Positions 8,867 through 18,310 of a stretch of 64,000 bases of DNA are shown here, piece after piece; position 1 is the stretch's first letter, and each line of letters begins with the position of its first letter. Both the position numbers and the translations under genes were made by a program. The notes under the pieces are model-generated. The model was not told the DNA's origin and searched no databases. It worked only from the letters and a program-made list of their open reading frames with translations. This stretch comes from Kluyvera sp036759925 (GTDB lineage: Bacteria; Pseudomonadota; Gammaproteobacteria; Enterobacterales; Enterobacteriaceae), in assembly GCF_036759925.1 (NCBI RefSeq), contig NZ_JAPKIB010000001.1, positions 186,001-250,000 of the forward strand. Reading direction: 5' to 3'.

Positions 8867-9433
8867 TTACATTGCCTGCTCGCTGGCAACAATTTCTTCA
8901 ATCGTCCACGGGTGAAATTTCACCGTCACTTTCCCGTCGGTGACCGCCATCGTCGGGTTCGGCAGGCGTTCACGCTCGCCTTTTGGTGAACTGGTTTTGA
9001 CCGAAATACCCGGCTGGCTCAGCCCGTCATCAGACAACAACGCCAGCGCGCGGGCGTTCAGCCCTTCCGGCTCGCCCGGCAGAACGATTTCGATATGTTC
9101 CCAGCCTTCATGCGGGTAGCGTTTCTCTCCCGGCCACGGTAGCTCGACCACCGTAAACTGCCAGTGGGCCACGCAAACCGGCTCCTCAAGCTTAAACAGA
9201 CAAATCGGTCGACCATTGATGATATTTTCCGACAGCAGCGTGCCGCACTGCTCGAAGCCACGGCGCCAGCGCTCGGCGGTGGCGTTCTGGTGGCAGCGCA
9301 GCGAGATATGGTCAGCGTTGAGCGGCGCGATATCGAGCCCCAGTCGTTGGGAAAGCGCCGCCAGTGCGTCGGTGAAGCGCGGAAGATCCGCAGCGATATC
9401 CTGCAGTTCCGCGATAGTCTGCCAGTTTGCCAT
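8867..9433 (-). CDS. yecM: VOC-superfamily protein YecM
   Basis: The 188-residue product matches E. coli YecM (MANWQ...), a glyoxalase/VOC-fold protein whose function is not known. Conserved histidine and glutamate residues such as those in ADHISLRCH, VAHWQF and GWEHIEIVLPG may form a metal site by analogy with VOC enzymes. A longer reading upstream exists, but the ATG at 9433 matches the family start. The gene is divergent from argS. Confidence 0.88.
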   Translation of the reverse strand: MANWQTIAELQDIAADLPRFTDALAALSQRLGLDIAPLNADHISLRCHQNATAERWRRGFEQCGTLLSENIINGRPICLFKLEEPVCVAHWQFTVVELPWPGEKRYPHEGWEHIEIVLPGEPEGLNARALALLSDDGLSQPGISVKTSSPKGERERLPNPTMAVTDGKVTVKFHPWTIEEIVASEQAM

Positions 9434-9664
9434 TTCAGCCCTACTCTTATTCCATGAAAAGGCTAATCTACCCTGTTGTGGGCCCCGAACCAACCGTTCG
9501 GCGAGATGAGCGATTAATCCCTGCTCAGGCAGCGTTTTTTCACCATGGCGGAGGGCGGCCCGATGCTGACGGCATCAGGCAAATGCAGTATACTCCCGCC
9601 TTAATTTATCCACACCCGGCGCTGGGCCGTGCAGGTTACAGCGTCTAAAACGTAAGGTATTCCG

Positions 9665-11398
9665 GTGAATATTCAGGCTCTTCTCTCAGAAAAAGTCAGT
9701 CAGGCCATGATTGCGGCAGGCGCGCCTGCCGATTGCGAACCGCAGGTTCGTCAGTCAGCAAAAGTACAGTTCGGCGACTATCAGGCTAACGGCATGATGG
9801 CAGTGGCCAAAAAACTGGGCATGGCACCGCGACAACTGGCAGAGCAGGTACTGTCTCATCTCGATCTGAACGGCATTGCCAACAAAGTCGAGATCGCCGG
9901 GCCGGGCTTTATCAACATCTTCCTCGACCCAGCCTTCCTGGCCGAGCACGTTAGCCAGGCGCTGAAAAGTGACCGTCTGGGCATTGCCCAGCCAGAAAAG
10001 CAGACGATCGTGGTGGACTACTCCGCGCCGAACGTGGCAAAAGAGATGCACGTCGGTCACCTGCGTTCCACCATCATTGGTGATGCTGCCGTCCGTACGC
10101 TGGAGCTGATGGGCCATAAAGTGATCCGCGCGAACCACGTCGGCGACTGGGGCACCCAGTTCGGTATGCTGATTGCGTATCTGGAAAAGCAGCAGCAGGA
10201 AAACGCCGGTGAGATGGCACTGGCCGACCTCGAAGGTTTCTATCGCGAAGCGAAAAAACACTACGACGAAGACGAAGCCTTCGCCGAACGTGCGCGTAGT
10301 TACGTCGTGAAGCTGCAGGGCGGCGACGAATACTTCCGTAAAATGTGGCGTCAGCTGGTCGATATCACCATGACCCAGAACCAGCTGACCTACGATCGCC
10401 TGAACGTCACCCTGACCCGCGATGACGTGATGGGTGAAAGCCTGTACAACCCAATGCTGCCGGGTATCGTCGCGGACCTGAAAGCCAAAGGTCTGGCGGT
10501 GGAGAGCGAAGGCGCTACCGTGGTGTTCCTGGACGAGTTCAAGAACAAAGAAGGTGAGCCTATGGGCGTCATCATCCAGAAAAAGGATGGCGGCTACCTG
10601 TACACCACCACCGATATCGCCTGTGCGAAATATCGTTATGAAACCCTACATGCCGACCGCGTGCTGTACTACATCGACTCCCGTCAGCACCAGCACCTGA
10701 TGCAGGCGTGGACCATCGTACGTAAAGCCGGTTACGTGCCGGATTCCGTACCGCTGGAGCACCACATGTTCGGCATGATGCTGGGTAAAGACGGCAAGCC
10801 GTTCAAAACCCGTGCTGGCGGTACCGTCAAGCTGGCAGATCTGCTGGACGAAGCGCTGGAACGCGCACGTCGCCTGGTGGCTGAGAAGAACCCGGATATG
10901 CCAGCAGACGAGCTGGAAAAACTGGCCAACGTCGTTGGTATCGGCGCGGTGAAATATGCGGATCTCTCCAAAAACCGTACCACCGACTATGTGTTCGACT
11001 GGGACAACATGCTGGCCTTCGAAGGCAACACCGCGCCGTACATGCAATACGCTTATACCCGCGTGCTGTCCGTATTCCGTAAAGCGGAGCTGGAAGAGAG
11101 CGCTCTCATCAATGCCGCAGTGACCATCACTGAAGACCGTGAAGCACAGCTGGCAGCGCGTCTGCTGCAGTTTGAAGAGACGCTGAACGTCGTCGCTCGC
11201 GACGGTACGCCGCACGTAATGTGTGCTTACCTGTACGATCTGGCAGGTCTGTTCTCCGGCTTCTACGAGCACTGCCCTATCCTCTCCGCCGAGAGCGAAA
11301 GCGTGCGTAATAGCCGCCTGAAGCTGGCGCTGCTGACGGCGAAAACCCTGAAGCTGGGTCTGGATACCCTGGGTATCGAAACCGTAGAACGCATGTAA
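9665..11398 (+). CDS. argS: Arginyl-tRNA synthetase
   Basis: This class I synthetase charges tRNA-Arg. The 577-residue protein is the E. coli length and starts with GTG, as in E. coli. The HIGH-type signature is present as APNVAKEMHVGH. The N-terminal Add1 domain and the C-terminal helical anticodon-binding domain are complete, and the last residues (ERM) are those typical of the family. The KMSK loop is degenerate, as is normal for ArgRS of this group. A terminator follows directly. Confidence 0.97.
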   Translation: MNIQALLSEKVSQAMIAAGAPADCEPQVRQSAKVQFGDYQANGMMAVAKKLGMAPRQLAEQVLSHLDLNGIANKVEIAGPGFINIFLDPAFLAEHVSQALKSDRLGIAQPEKQTIVVDYSAPNVAKEMHVGHLRSTIIGDAAVRTLELMGHKVIRANHVGDWGTQFGMLIAYLEKQQQENAGEMALADLEGFYREAKKHYDEDEAFAERARSYVVKLQGGDEYFRKMWRQLVDITMTQNQLTYDRLNVTLTRDDVMGESLYNPMLPGIVADLKAKGLAVESEGATVVFLDEFKNKEGEPMGVIIQKKDGGYLYTTTDIACAKYRYETLHADRVLYYIDSRQHQHLMQAWTIVRKAGYVPDSVPLEHHMFGMMLGKDGKPFKTRAGGTVKLADLLDEALERARRLVAEKNPDMPADELEKLANVVGIGAVKYADLSKNRTTDYVFDWDNMLAFEGNTAPYMQYAYTRVLSVFRKAELEESALINAAVTITEDREAQLAARLLQFEETLNVVARDGTPHVMCAYLYDLAGLFSGFYEHCPILSAESESVRNSRLKLALLTAKTLKLGLDTLGIETVERM

Positions 11399-11416
11399 TC
11401 ACCTCGAGTGATGTGA

Positions 11417-11443
11417 AAAGCCCGCGCATGTCGCGGGTTTTTT
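11417..11443 (+). terminator. Intrinsic terminator of argS
   Basis: The stem CCCGCG/CGCGGG with a five-base loop, preceded by AAAAG and followed by six T residues, lies just after the argS stop. Confidence 0.92.
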
Positions 11444-11452
11444 ATATTGTGC

Positions 11453-11487
11453 ATTTCCCGGCGGCGCTTCGCCTGGACGGGCTACAG
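11453..11487. repeat. Single REP unit
   Basis: The segment CCCGGCGGCGCTTCGCC...GACGGGCTAC matches the REP units elsewhere in this window. It sits between the argS terminator and the following gene. Confidence 0.65.
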
Positions 11488-11615
11488 GCTAAATCCCCGC
11501 AATTTGTTACAAAACACAAGGAATGACACATTTCCCTATAGGGATGGTACATTTTTTGTCTGTCATGCCGGTGACCGCTCCGTATCATTAGGCGGCTTAA
11601 ACACTGGGTACCGTA

Positions 11616-13487
11616 ATGACTTTTAGAGACTATGAAGCGGAGCGAAAGCTCTTCATGCGCCGCGCGATCGTGGCCTTTGGCCTGGTGGTGGTCTGCTTTG
11701 GCATACTGATTTTCAATCTCTACCATCTACAGATTGACGAACACAGCTACTACGCCACACGTTCAGATGCCAACGACATCAAGATGCTGCCGGTTGCACC
11801 AACGCGCGGCATCATCTATGACCGCAACGGCATTCCGCTGGTAAAGAACGTCACCTGGTACGATATCTCCGTTACCCCTTATAAAATCGACGATATGAAC
11901 GCGCTGCTGCGTGAACTGGCACCCATCGTTGACCTGACGCCCGACGACATCGACCAGTTCCATAAAGCGCTCAAGTCCAGCAGCCGCTACCGCCCAGTGG
12001 TGTTAAAGAACGCTCTCTCCGACGTCGAAATCGCCCGTTTTTCTGTCAACCAGTTCCGTTTTAGCGGCGTGACGATCGACAGCTATGAAGACCGCCAGTA
12101 TCCGTACGGTGCCGAGCTAGCGCACGTGCTCGGCTACGTATCGAAAATCAACGACACCGATCTCAAAACGCTGGATAAAGAAGGCATTGCGGAGAACTAC
12201 GCCGCCGATCATAACATCGGCAAACAGGGCATCGAACGCTACTACGAAAACGAACTGCACGGCAAAACCGGTTATCAGGAAGTGGAAGTTGATAACCACG
12301 GGCGCATCGTCCGTCTGTTGAAAGACGTGCCGCCGGTGGCGGGCAAAGATATTCACCTGACGCTGGATCTGCATCTGCAGGAGTACATTGAAAGTCTGCT
12401 GGTGGGTCAGCGCGCCGCGGTGCTGGTAGAAGACCCACACGATGGTTCGGTGCTGGCGATGGTCTCGAACCCCAGCTATGACCCGAACCCGTTTGTGAAA
12501 GGGATAAGCTACAAAGATTATAATTCACTGTTGCAGGATAAGAACCTGCCGCTGATTAACCGCGTCACCCAGGGGCTCTATCCGCCCGCCTCCACGGTGA
12601 AGCCCTATATGGCGATGTCGGCGCTGCTCGACGGCGTGATCACTCCGCAAACCAGCTTCTTTGGTGCGCCGACCTGGACGCTGCCGGGCACTCAGCGCCA
12701 CTACCGCGACTGGAAAAAATCCGGCCACGGCATGCTGGACGTCACCAAAGCGATTGAAGAGTCCGCCGACACCTTCTTCTATCAGGTGGCCTATATGATG
12801 GGCATCGACCGCATCAATAATATGCTCAGCCAGTTTGGCTACGGCAAACCGACCGGGATCGATCTGGACGAAGAGTACACCGGCCTGCTGCCGAGCCGCG
12901 GCTGGAAAGAGAAAGTGCATAAGAAAGCCTGGTACCAGGGTGACACGATTTCCGTCGGCATCGGTCAGGGCTACTGGATTGCCACCCCAATTCAGATGGT
13001 GAAAGCAATGGTGGCCCTGCTCAACAATGGCCGTGTGATCCCGCCGCACCTGCTGAAGGATGAAGAGTCAGGCAAGACGGTTATCCCGTATCAGCAGCCA
13101 GCTAATGAACCGCAGATTGCCAGCGCCGCTTCACCATACTGGAATCTGGTACGCCAGGCGATGTTCGGTATGGCCAACGCGCCAAACGGCACCGGCTATA
13201 AGTTCTTCCATACTGCGCCTTACGGTATCGCAGCGAAAAGTGGTACCTCGCAGGTGTTCAGCCTGAAAGAGAACCAAACCTATAACGCGAAAATGATCCC
13301 AACGCGCCTGCGCGACCATATCTTCTATACCGCCTTTGCGCCGTATAAAAATCCGAAGGTTGCCGTTGCGCTGGTGCTGGAAAATGGGGGGAGCGATGGT
13401 GTGGTGGCAGCGCCGGTGATGCGCCAGATCCTCGACCATCTGTTTGTCCCCCAGGACGACGCGCAGCTGCCGTCGCCCCAGGGGTAA
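11616..13487 (+). CDS. PBP2-type peptidoglycan transpeptidase (second MrdA-like enzyme, PBP2-SAL type)
   Basis: This 623-residue class B penicillin-binding protein has one N-terminal membrane anchor (about 17-36), a dimerisation region, and a C-terminal DD-transpeptidase domain. All active-site motifs are intact: S326-T-V-K329, S383-A-D385 (the SxD form found in PBP2), and K541-S-G-T544. It resembles MrdA closely, but it is not in the mrdA-rodA locus. Salmonella carries a comparable extra PBP2 (PBP2-SAL) immediately after argS, reported to act in elongation under acidic conditions. Location and domain content support the same identity here. No rodA-like partner or regulator is nearby. The next gene converges on it. 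Confidence 0.9.
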   Translation: MTFRDYEAERKLFMRRAIVAFGLVVVCFGILIFNLYHLQIDEHSYYATRSDANDIKMLPVAPTRGIIYDRNGIPLVKNVTWYDISVTPYKIDDMNALLRELAPIVDLTPDDIDQFHKALKSSSRYRPVVLKNALSDVEIARFSVNQFRFSGVTIDSYEDRQYPYGAELAHVLGYVSKINDTDLKTLDKEGIAENYAADHNIGKQGIERYYENELHGKTGYQEVEVDNHGRIVRLLKDVPPVAGKDIHLTLDLHLQEYIESLLVGQRAAVLVEDPHDGSVLAMVSNPSYDPNPFVKGISYKDYNSLLQDKNLPLINRVTQGLYPPASTVKPYMAMSALLDGVITPQTSFFGAPTWTLPGTQRHYRDWKKSGHGMLDVTKAIEESADTFFYQVAYMMGIDRINNMLSQFGYGKPTGIDLDEEYTGLLPSRGWKEKVHKKAWYQGDTISVGIGQGYWIATPIQMVKAMVALLNNGRVIPPHLLKDEESGKTVIPYQQPANEPQIASAASPYWNLVRQAMFGMANAPNGTGYKFFHTAPYGIAAKSGTSQVFSLKENQTYNAKMIPTRLRDHIFYTAFAPYKNPKVAVALVLENGGSDGVVAAPVMRQILDHLFVPQDDAQLPSPQG

Positions 13488-13509
13488 GTTGACGTGAACG
13501 TCGGGTGCA

Positions 13510-15078
13510 TTAGCGCCCGGCGGATACCGCCTCGATAACAACCGGAGAGTCGTCTTTTTTGAACAGTGGGCTATTGCCCCAGCACTCTTCGTAGCGATGG
13601 CCAACCAGGTCTTCCACCACCGCACGCACTTCCGGAGTGATATCTTCCAGCTTGCCGCCCGCTTTAATACGCGCCACTTCCTGCAGCACCACTTTGTGGG
13701 TTTCGCGGTCCAGTTTCATCTGTTTACTGAAGACGATCGCCATCAGCGCCAACAGCGCCACACCGCCGCAGAACACTACCGCAATCGCGTTCACCGCGCT
13801 CTCCGGCTGCACGTGCGCTTTTGACTGGAAGCCGTAGTAGCTGAGAACAGCCCCCATCACAAAGACGATAATCGAGCGCAGGATTTTGCCGGAGAAGGTC
13901 ATCGCACCGGCGTAAATCCCCTCGCGGCGACGACCGGTATAGACTTCATCCACGTCGGCCAGGAAGGTATAGACCGTCCACGGAATGTAGTACACGCCAC
14001 CGGTGCCCAGACCGAAAATAATCGTAATCCCGAACATCAGAATGGTCGCCAGATGCACTGGCAGATGGAAGAACCACAGTGAGGTGTAGAGGAATACGGC
14101 GAAAATCACGATGCAAAGCGCAATAATGTACGGTTTGCTGAAGCCTTTTTTCACGCACAGGCCGATAAACAGCGCGGTGGAAATCAGCTGCAGGATGGAG
14201 TTCAGGCTATTCAGGCCCGCCACCATCGCCGGGTCATGCTGCAGCACAAAGATGACGAAGTAGGTAAAGATTGACGCGAACAGCCACTCGGCGCCAAAGC
14301 CACACAGGTACATGCCGAGGTGCTTACGGAACACCCGCAGGTAGAAGGTGGAGCGCATATCTTTCGCCAGCGACAGCAGCGTTTGCAGCAGGGTCGATTT
14401 TACCTGAGCTTCCGGCTCCTCTTCGCGCGGGCGCTCCCAGCTGTTGTACCACAGGCAGGCTACCGCCGCGATGAGGATCGCGCCGTAGGTCAGGCCGGTC
14501 AGGAAGAACGGCGTCGCTGAATCTTTACCGTAAATCAGGATAAACTGCCCAGGAATGAACGCGGCGAGGAAGTTGGCCAGCTTACCGAAAATCGCCTTAT
14601 AACCGGTCAGCTTCGAGCGCAGTGCAAAATCGTCGGTCATCTCGGTGGCCAGCGTTTCGTATGGCACCATCACCGAGGTGTAGATAATCTCGAACATCAC
14701 GTAGGTGGCGAGGTAGTACCAGAAGCTCAGCCCTTCTACCCACAGCAGCGGGTAGAACATCATCAGTGGAATGCCGATAAGCAGGAAGAAACGACGGCGG
14801 CCAAAGCGTTTGCCCAGCGCGGTTTTACCAAAATTATCGGTGAGATAACCCATCAGCGGGTTACTGATGGCGTCAATGACGCTCGCAACGGAGAAAATGA
14901 ACGCTGCCTCAATCAGCGTCAGACCACAGAATGTGGTATAGAAGTACAGAAGCCACGCACCGCTAATCGCCAGCGCGCCGCTCCCCAAGAGGTTTCCGCC
15001 TCCGTATGCCAGTTGATGGCGCAGATTGACAGGTCTTCCCTGCAGCCCGTGGAGGGCTGAAGCCGCATTTCTTGCCAT
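13510..15078 (-). CDS. GPH-family sugar transporter, likely for uronate-containing oligosaccharides
   Basis: This 522-residue transporter of the glycoside-pentoside-hexuronide (GPH) family has twelve predicted membrane segments and the family pattern DNFGKTALGKRFGRRR after helix two. It is clearly paralogous to the transporter two genes upstream: both share WLLYFYTTFCGL, the LTDNFG loop, and DVDEVYTGRRREGI. It lies next to a GH105 hydrolase gene but has its own leader, which carries a CRP-like site and a KdgR-like operator. That arrangement suggests uptake of unsaturated galacturonides or rhamnogalacturonides. The exact substrate cannot be read from sequence. Confidence 0.85.
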   Translation of the reverse strand: MARNAASALHGLQGRPVNLRHQLAYGGGNLLGSGALAISGAWLLYFYTTFCGLTLIEAAFIFSVASVIDAISNPLMGYLTDNFGKTALGKRFGRRRFFLLIGIPLMMFYPLLWVEGLSFWYYLATYVMFEIIYTSVMVPYETLATEMTDDFALRSKLTGYKAIFGKLANFLAAFIPGQFILIYGKDSATPFFLTGLTYGAILIAAVACLWYNSWERPREEEPEAQVKSTLLQTLLSLAKDMRSTFYLRVFRKHLGMYLCGFGAEWLFASIFTYFVIFVLQHDPAMVAGLNSLNSILQLISTALFIGLCVKKGFSKPYIIALCIVIFAVFLYTSLWFFHLPVHLATILMFGITIIFGLGTGGVYYIPWTVYTFLADVDEVYTGRRREGIYAGAMTFSGKILRSIIVFVMGAVLSYYGFQSKAHVQPESAVNAIAVVFCGGVALLALMAIVFSKQMKLDRETHKVVLQEVARIKAGGKLEDITPEVRAVVEDLVGHRYEECWGNSPLFKKDDSPVVIEAVSAGR

Positions 15079-15103
15079 AAAATTAAACCTCGTGTTTTAT
15101 AAT

Positions 15104-15160
15104 TTTGAAACACTGTTTTTATATTATTATGATGAATGATGAAATGTGAGCTATATCACC
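15104..15160 (-). promoter_or_regulatory. KdgR-like operator and CRP-like site upstream of the GPH transporter
   Basis: TTTGAAACACTGTTTTTAT (15104-15122) matches about 15 of 19 positions of the KdgR consensus as I recall it (AATRAAAYRNYRTTTYAYT). TGTGA-N6-TCACC (15145-15160) matches the CRP half-sites in nine of ten positions. The CRP site lies further upstream than the operator relative to the ATG at 15078, the usual order for an activated and repressed promoter. KdgR represses pectin-catabolic genes in Dickeya and relatives. Confidence 0.5.
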
Positions 15161-15264
15161 ATTGTCATTACGGCTATTAGCCATAAGCCAGGAATGCGAT
15201 CTGGTTAAAATTTTTTTATAACCAAAAGTAAAAATAACAACTTTATTTGATGGAAAGGGCAATA

Positions 15265-15297
15265 AAAAACCCGGCCATCTACATAGCCGGGTTTTTA
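15265..15297 (-). terminator. Terminator after the rhiN-type gene
   Basis: A stem built on CCCGGC/GCCGGG flanked by A-rich and T-rich runs lies just after the GH105 stop codon. It is symmetric enough to work in both directions, and it separates the rhiTN unit from the downstream GPH gene. Confidence 0.85.
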
Positions 15298-15309
15298 AAG
15301 CGCTAAGAC

Positions 15310-16449
15310 TTAGAAGAACTTACGCAGATATTCCGTCAGACACAGAATCGCCATCGCCTGCCCGTATGGCATGGAGGTCAGCGGGATTTCACGATAGAAA
15401 TCGAGGTTGGAACCCATCCCGGTACCGAAGGAGGTTTGCAGCAGCTCCCCTTCCGGTGAAACGTGCTTCACGATACCCTTAATGGCTTTCTCCGCAACGT
15501 CAGCATACTCCTGACCAACATAGCGTTTACGCACCGCTTTCAGAATACCGTAGGCAAAACCGGCGGTCGCCGACGCTTCCAGATAAGAGTTCGGGTCGTC
15601 CAGCAGCGTATGCCACAGGCCGCTGTCATCCTGACATTTCGCCAGCGCCGCGATCTGCGCATTCAGCACCTGTACCAGATAACGACGCACCGCGTTGTTC
15701 TCCGGCAGATCCACCAGCTCAAGGAAGTCCGGAATCACGATAGTCAGCCAGCTATTGCCGCGCGCCCAGCGCGCATTGGCAAAGTTGTGATTCCCTTCGT
15801 AGTTCCAGCCATGGAACCACAGCCCGGTTTCCCGGTCCATCAGGTTCTGCACGTGCAGCAGGAACTGATACACCGCCTCTTCCACGTAGTCCGGGCGATT
15901 CAGCAGCTTGCCGATTTTCGCCAGCGGCAACACGGTCATCATCAGAGTGTCATCCCACATCTGCTGATGGTTCTCTTCCGCCAGCGTGATGTGCTGCATA
16001 CCGCCGTGATCGGTGCGCGGCATCTCGTTCATCGCCCACTCGGCCCAGGTTTCCAGCCACGGCAGATACGCCGGGTTGCGCGTCTCTTCATAGCGATAGG
16101 CCAGCGTCAGGAACGGAGCCATGGTGTTGACGTTTTTGGTGGTCGCGCCTTCGGCAAAACGGTCGGCAAACCAGCTATCAATAATGTCGCGCATCGCCAC
16201 GTCGCCGGTCTGCTGGTAGTACTGATAGATACCGTACAGACCCACACCGTGCGTCCACTCCCAACCTGCCCAGCCTTTGGTGTCAATCACGCGACCATCG
16301 TCCAGGCGCAGCAGAAATTGACCAGTCTCATCCTTGATATTCACCAGATTGTTCGTCACCGTCTGAATCAAGGCTTTCAGCTCTTCCCGGGAGATAAAAC
16401 GCTCCGGTTGACGTAATAATGGGCTATGTTTGACGGGCCAAACTTTCAT
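15310..16449 (-). CDS. rhiN: GH105 unsaturated rhamnogalacturonyl hydrolase (RhiN/YteR type)
   Basis: This 379-residue (alpha/alpha)6-barrel glycosidase of the GH88/GH105 clan lacks a signal peptide and so is cytoplasmic. Family features include GWAGWEWTHGVGLYGIYQYY near residue 75, the QQMWDDTLMM segment whose aspartate corresponds to the general acid/base region, and the ARGNSWL motif. These enzymes remove the terminal unsaturated galacturonate from rhamnogalacturonan fragments, releasing 4-deoxy-L-threo-5-hexosulose uronate. The start lies four bases after the stop of the GPH transporter upstream, the rhiTN arrangement described in Dickeya. Confidence 0.85.
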   Translation of the reverse strand: MKVWPVKHSPLLRQPERFISREELKALIQTVTNNLVNIKDETGQFLLRLDDGRVIDTKGWAGWEWTHGVGLYGIYQYYQQTGDVAMRDIIDSWFADRFAEGATTKNVNTMAPFLTLAYRYEETRNPAYLPWLETWAEWAMNEMPRTDHGGMQHITLAEENHQQMWDDTLMMTVLPLAKIGKLLNRPDYVEEAVYQFLLHVQNLMDRETGLWFHGWNYEGNHNFANARWARGNSWLTIVIPDFLELVDLPENNAVRRYLVQVLNAQIAALAKCQDDSGLWHTLLDDPNSYLEASATAGFAYGILKAVRKRYVGQEYADVAEKAIKGIVKHVSPEGELLQTSFGTGMGSNLDFYREIPLTSMPYGQAMAILCLTEYLRKFF

Positions 16450-16453
16450 ATCT

Positions 16454-18040
16454 CTAACCTCTGTTGTAAGTCGAATTCAATGTTGCAGCCTGCTTCAGCG
16501 AAGGCGCGGCAGGTTTATTGCGATTCAGATAACCAATATTGTTGTTGCCCCATAGGGACTCGTACGGCATACCCGCCAGCGTTTCAACGGTTTCGCGCGC
16601 TTGGGCAGTGACGGTTTCAGGTACCACGCGTCCGGACTCACGCATTTTCGCGGTTTCTTCGCGCAGTACGCCGTGGGTTTTCAGGTTCAGTTTGAAGCGC
16701 AGCGAGACCAGGAAGCCCAGCGCCAGCACGATGATGGTCCCCATGCTGAGGATCAGCAGAATGGTGTGGCTCACCTCAGGCGGCTGGGTTTTCTGTCCGG
16801 AGACGAAGCCGGAGAGCTGCATGATGATCCCCACCAGCATCACGGCACCCGCCTGAGACGCTTTACGGGTCAGGGTCATGATGCCCGCAAAGATACCTTC
16901 ACGGCGCTGGCCGGTAATCACTTCATCCACGTCAGCAATATAGGTGTAGGTGTTCCACGGTACGTAGTTGATACCGCCACGGCCCAGGCCGGCCACCGCA
17001 GAAATCAGCAGCAACAGCGAATAGATATCGCTCAGCCCCGCGTAGTACAGCGCCGCGTAAGAGAACGAGCCGATACCGAACAGCACCACCACCATGCGGT
17101 AAGATGGCGCAGGTCCAAAGCGAATGCACAATGGGATCATGGCGATAACCGCAATGAACTGGAAGATAGCCATGGTACCCAGCAGGTTAGAGGCCATGGA
17201 GGCTTCCTGCATCAGCACAAACACCACGTAGTAGGTGAAGACGGCGTTAAACACGTCCTGAGCGATATAGCCGCCGAGGTACATCCCCAGGTGCTGACGG
17301 AAAATCTTAATGCGCAGCGTTGAGGAGAGTTCGATGAACAGACGGCTCATGCTCTGGCCGAAGGTCAGATGTTTCTTCTCGGCTTCAGCCTGCAGCGCCG
17401 CCGCCGTCCACTCTTCACGCGGACGTTCCCAGGTGAAGAACCAGACAAAGGTCAGCATCAGCGCACACAGCACGGAGAACACCAGGCTGGCGTAGAAGAA
17501 AGAGACTGCGTTGTCTTTACCAAAGTGAGTCAGCAGGATGCCAGGCAGGAAGGAAGCCAGAATCGCCGACATCTGCGCCATACCGATACGCGCACCGGAG
17601 AATTTGGTCTTCTGTTTGAAATCGTCGGTCATTTCCGGCACCAGCGTTTCGTACGGCACCAGAATCATGGTGTAAACCACGTCAAAGATCAGGTAGGTCA
17701 CCAGGTAGTACCAGAAGCCCATGTCCCCTATCCACATAAAGGAGTAGCTGAACACGCAGGGAATACCGAGCAGAATAAAGAATTTACGACGACCAAAGCG
17801 TTTACCGAACCAGGTCGAACCGAAGTTATCGGTTAAGAAGCCCATCAGCGGGCTGACAACCGCATCCAGTACCCTGGCGGTTGCAAAAATAAAGGTCGCT
17901 TCGATGGGAGAGAGCCCACAGAAGGTGGTGTAGAAGTAGAGGAGCCATGCGGCGGTCAGCGCGGTGGTGCCTGCGCCGAGAAAATCGCCCGAACCGTAGG
18001 CGAAGTAATTCACCAATCCTATTTTTCGCGTTCTATTCAT
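16454..18040 (-). CDS. rhiT: GPH-family rhamnogalacturonide transporter (RhiT type)
   Basis: This 528-residue membrane protein of the GPH symporter family has twelve predicted helices and the loop DNFGSTWFGKRFGRRK. It is transcribed directly into the GH105 gene, so uptake and hydrolysis of the same unsaturated disaccharides or oligosaccharides is the simplest reading. The ATG at 18040 is chosen because an AGGA lies nine bases upstream of it; an in-frame TTG three codons earlier is less well placed. A KdgR-like palindrome lies about 180 bases upstream. It could instead take another uronide. Confidence 0.82.
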   Translation of the reverse strand: MNRTRKIGLVNYFAYGSGDFLGAGTTALTAAWLLYFYTTFCGLSPIEATFIFATARVLDAVVSPLMGFLTDNFGSTWFGKRFGRRKFFILLGIPCVFSYSFMWIGDMGFWYYLVTYLIFDVVYTMILVPYETLVPEMTDDFKQKTKFSGARIGMAQMSAILASFLPGILLTHFGKDNAVSFFYASLVFSVLCALMLTFVWFFTWERPREEWTAAALQAEAEKKHLTFGQSMSRLFIELSSTLRIKIFRQHLGMYLGGYIAQDVFNAVFTYYVVFVLMQEASMASNLLGTMAIFQFIAVIAMIPLCIRFGPAPSYRMVVVLFGIGSFSYAALYYAGLSDIYSLLLLISAVAGLGRGGINYVPWNTYTYIADVDEVITGQRREGIFAGIMTLTRKASQAGAVMLVGIIMQLSGFVSGQKTQPPEVSHTILLILSMGTIIVLALGFLVSLRFKLNLKTHGVLREETAKMRESGRVVPETVTAQARETVETLAGMPYESLWGNNNIGYLNRNKPAAPSLKQAATLNSTYNRG

Positions 18041-18218
18041 TGCCGTCAATCCTGTGCCTTTTATTATTGGAACTCCTTCGGCACGCTAAGACCTCACCAA
18101 AAGGAGTACTGACACGGCTACAGTAAAAGTATGCGTAGCGGGATACCTTCCTATTTCTGCCAGCACGATGGCTGGATTGGCAAAAATGCAAAGAGTCGTG
18201 GCATATGTGTCACTGATT

Positions 18219-18237
18219 TATAAAACAACGTTTCTTT
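18219..18237 (-). promoter_or_regulatory. KdgR-like operator upstream of rhiTN
   Basis: TATAAAACAACGTTTCTTT matches about 17 of 19 positions of the KdgR consensus as I recall it and has a palindromic AAAC...GTTT core. It lies 179 bases before the rhiT start. Dickeya rhiTN is known to respond to KdgR and to the rhamnose regulator. No clear RhaS site was recognised here. Confidence 0.5.
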
Positions 18238-18267
18238 ACGATCAAAAGGAAGGACCAGAAATGCGAC

Positions 18268-18292
18268 ATCGCCACCAGATTAGGGTGGCGAT
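18268..18292. terminator. Hairpin after flhE
   Basis: A perfect nine-base stem (ATCGCCACC/GGTGGCGAT) with a seven-base loop lies 18 bases after the flhE stop. The T-tract in the flhE direction is poor, so termination is likely but not certain. Confidence 0.5.
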
Positions 18293-18310
18293 TGGTGAAT
18301 TGTGCGGCGG

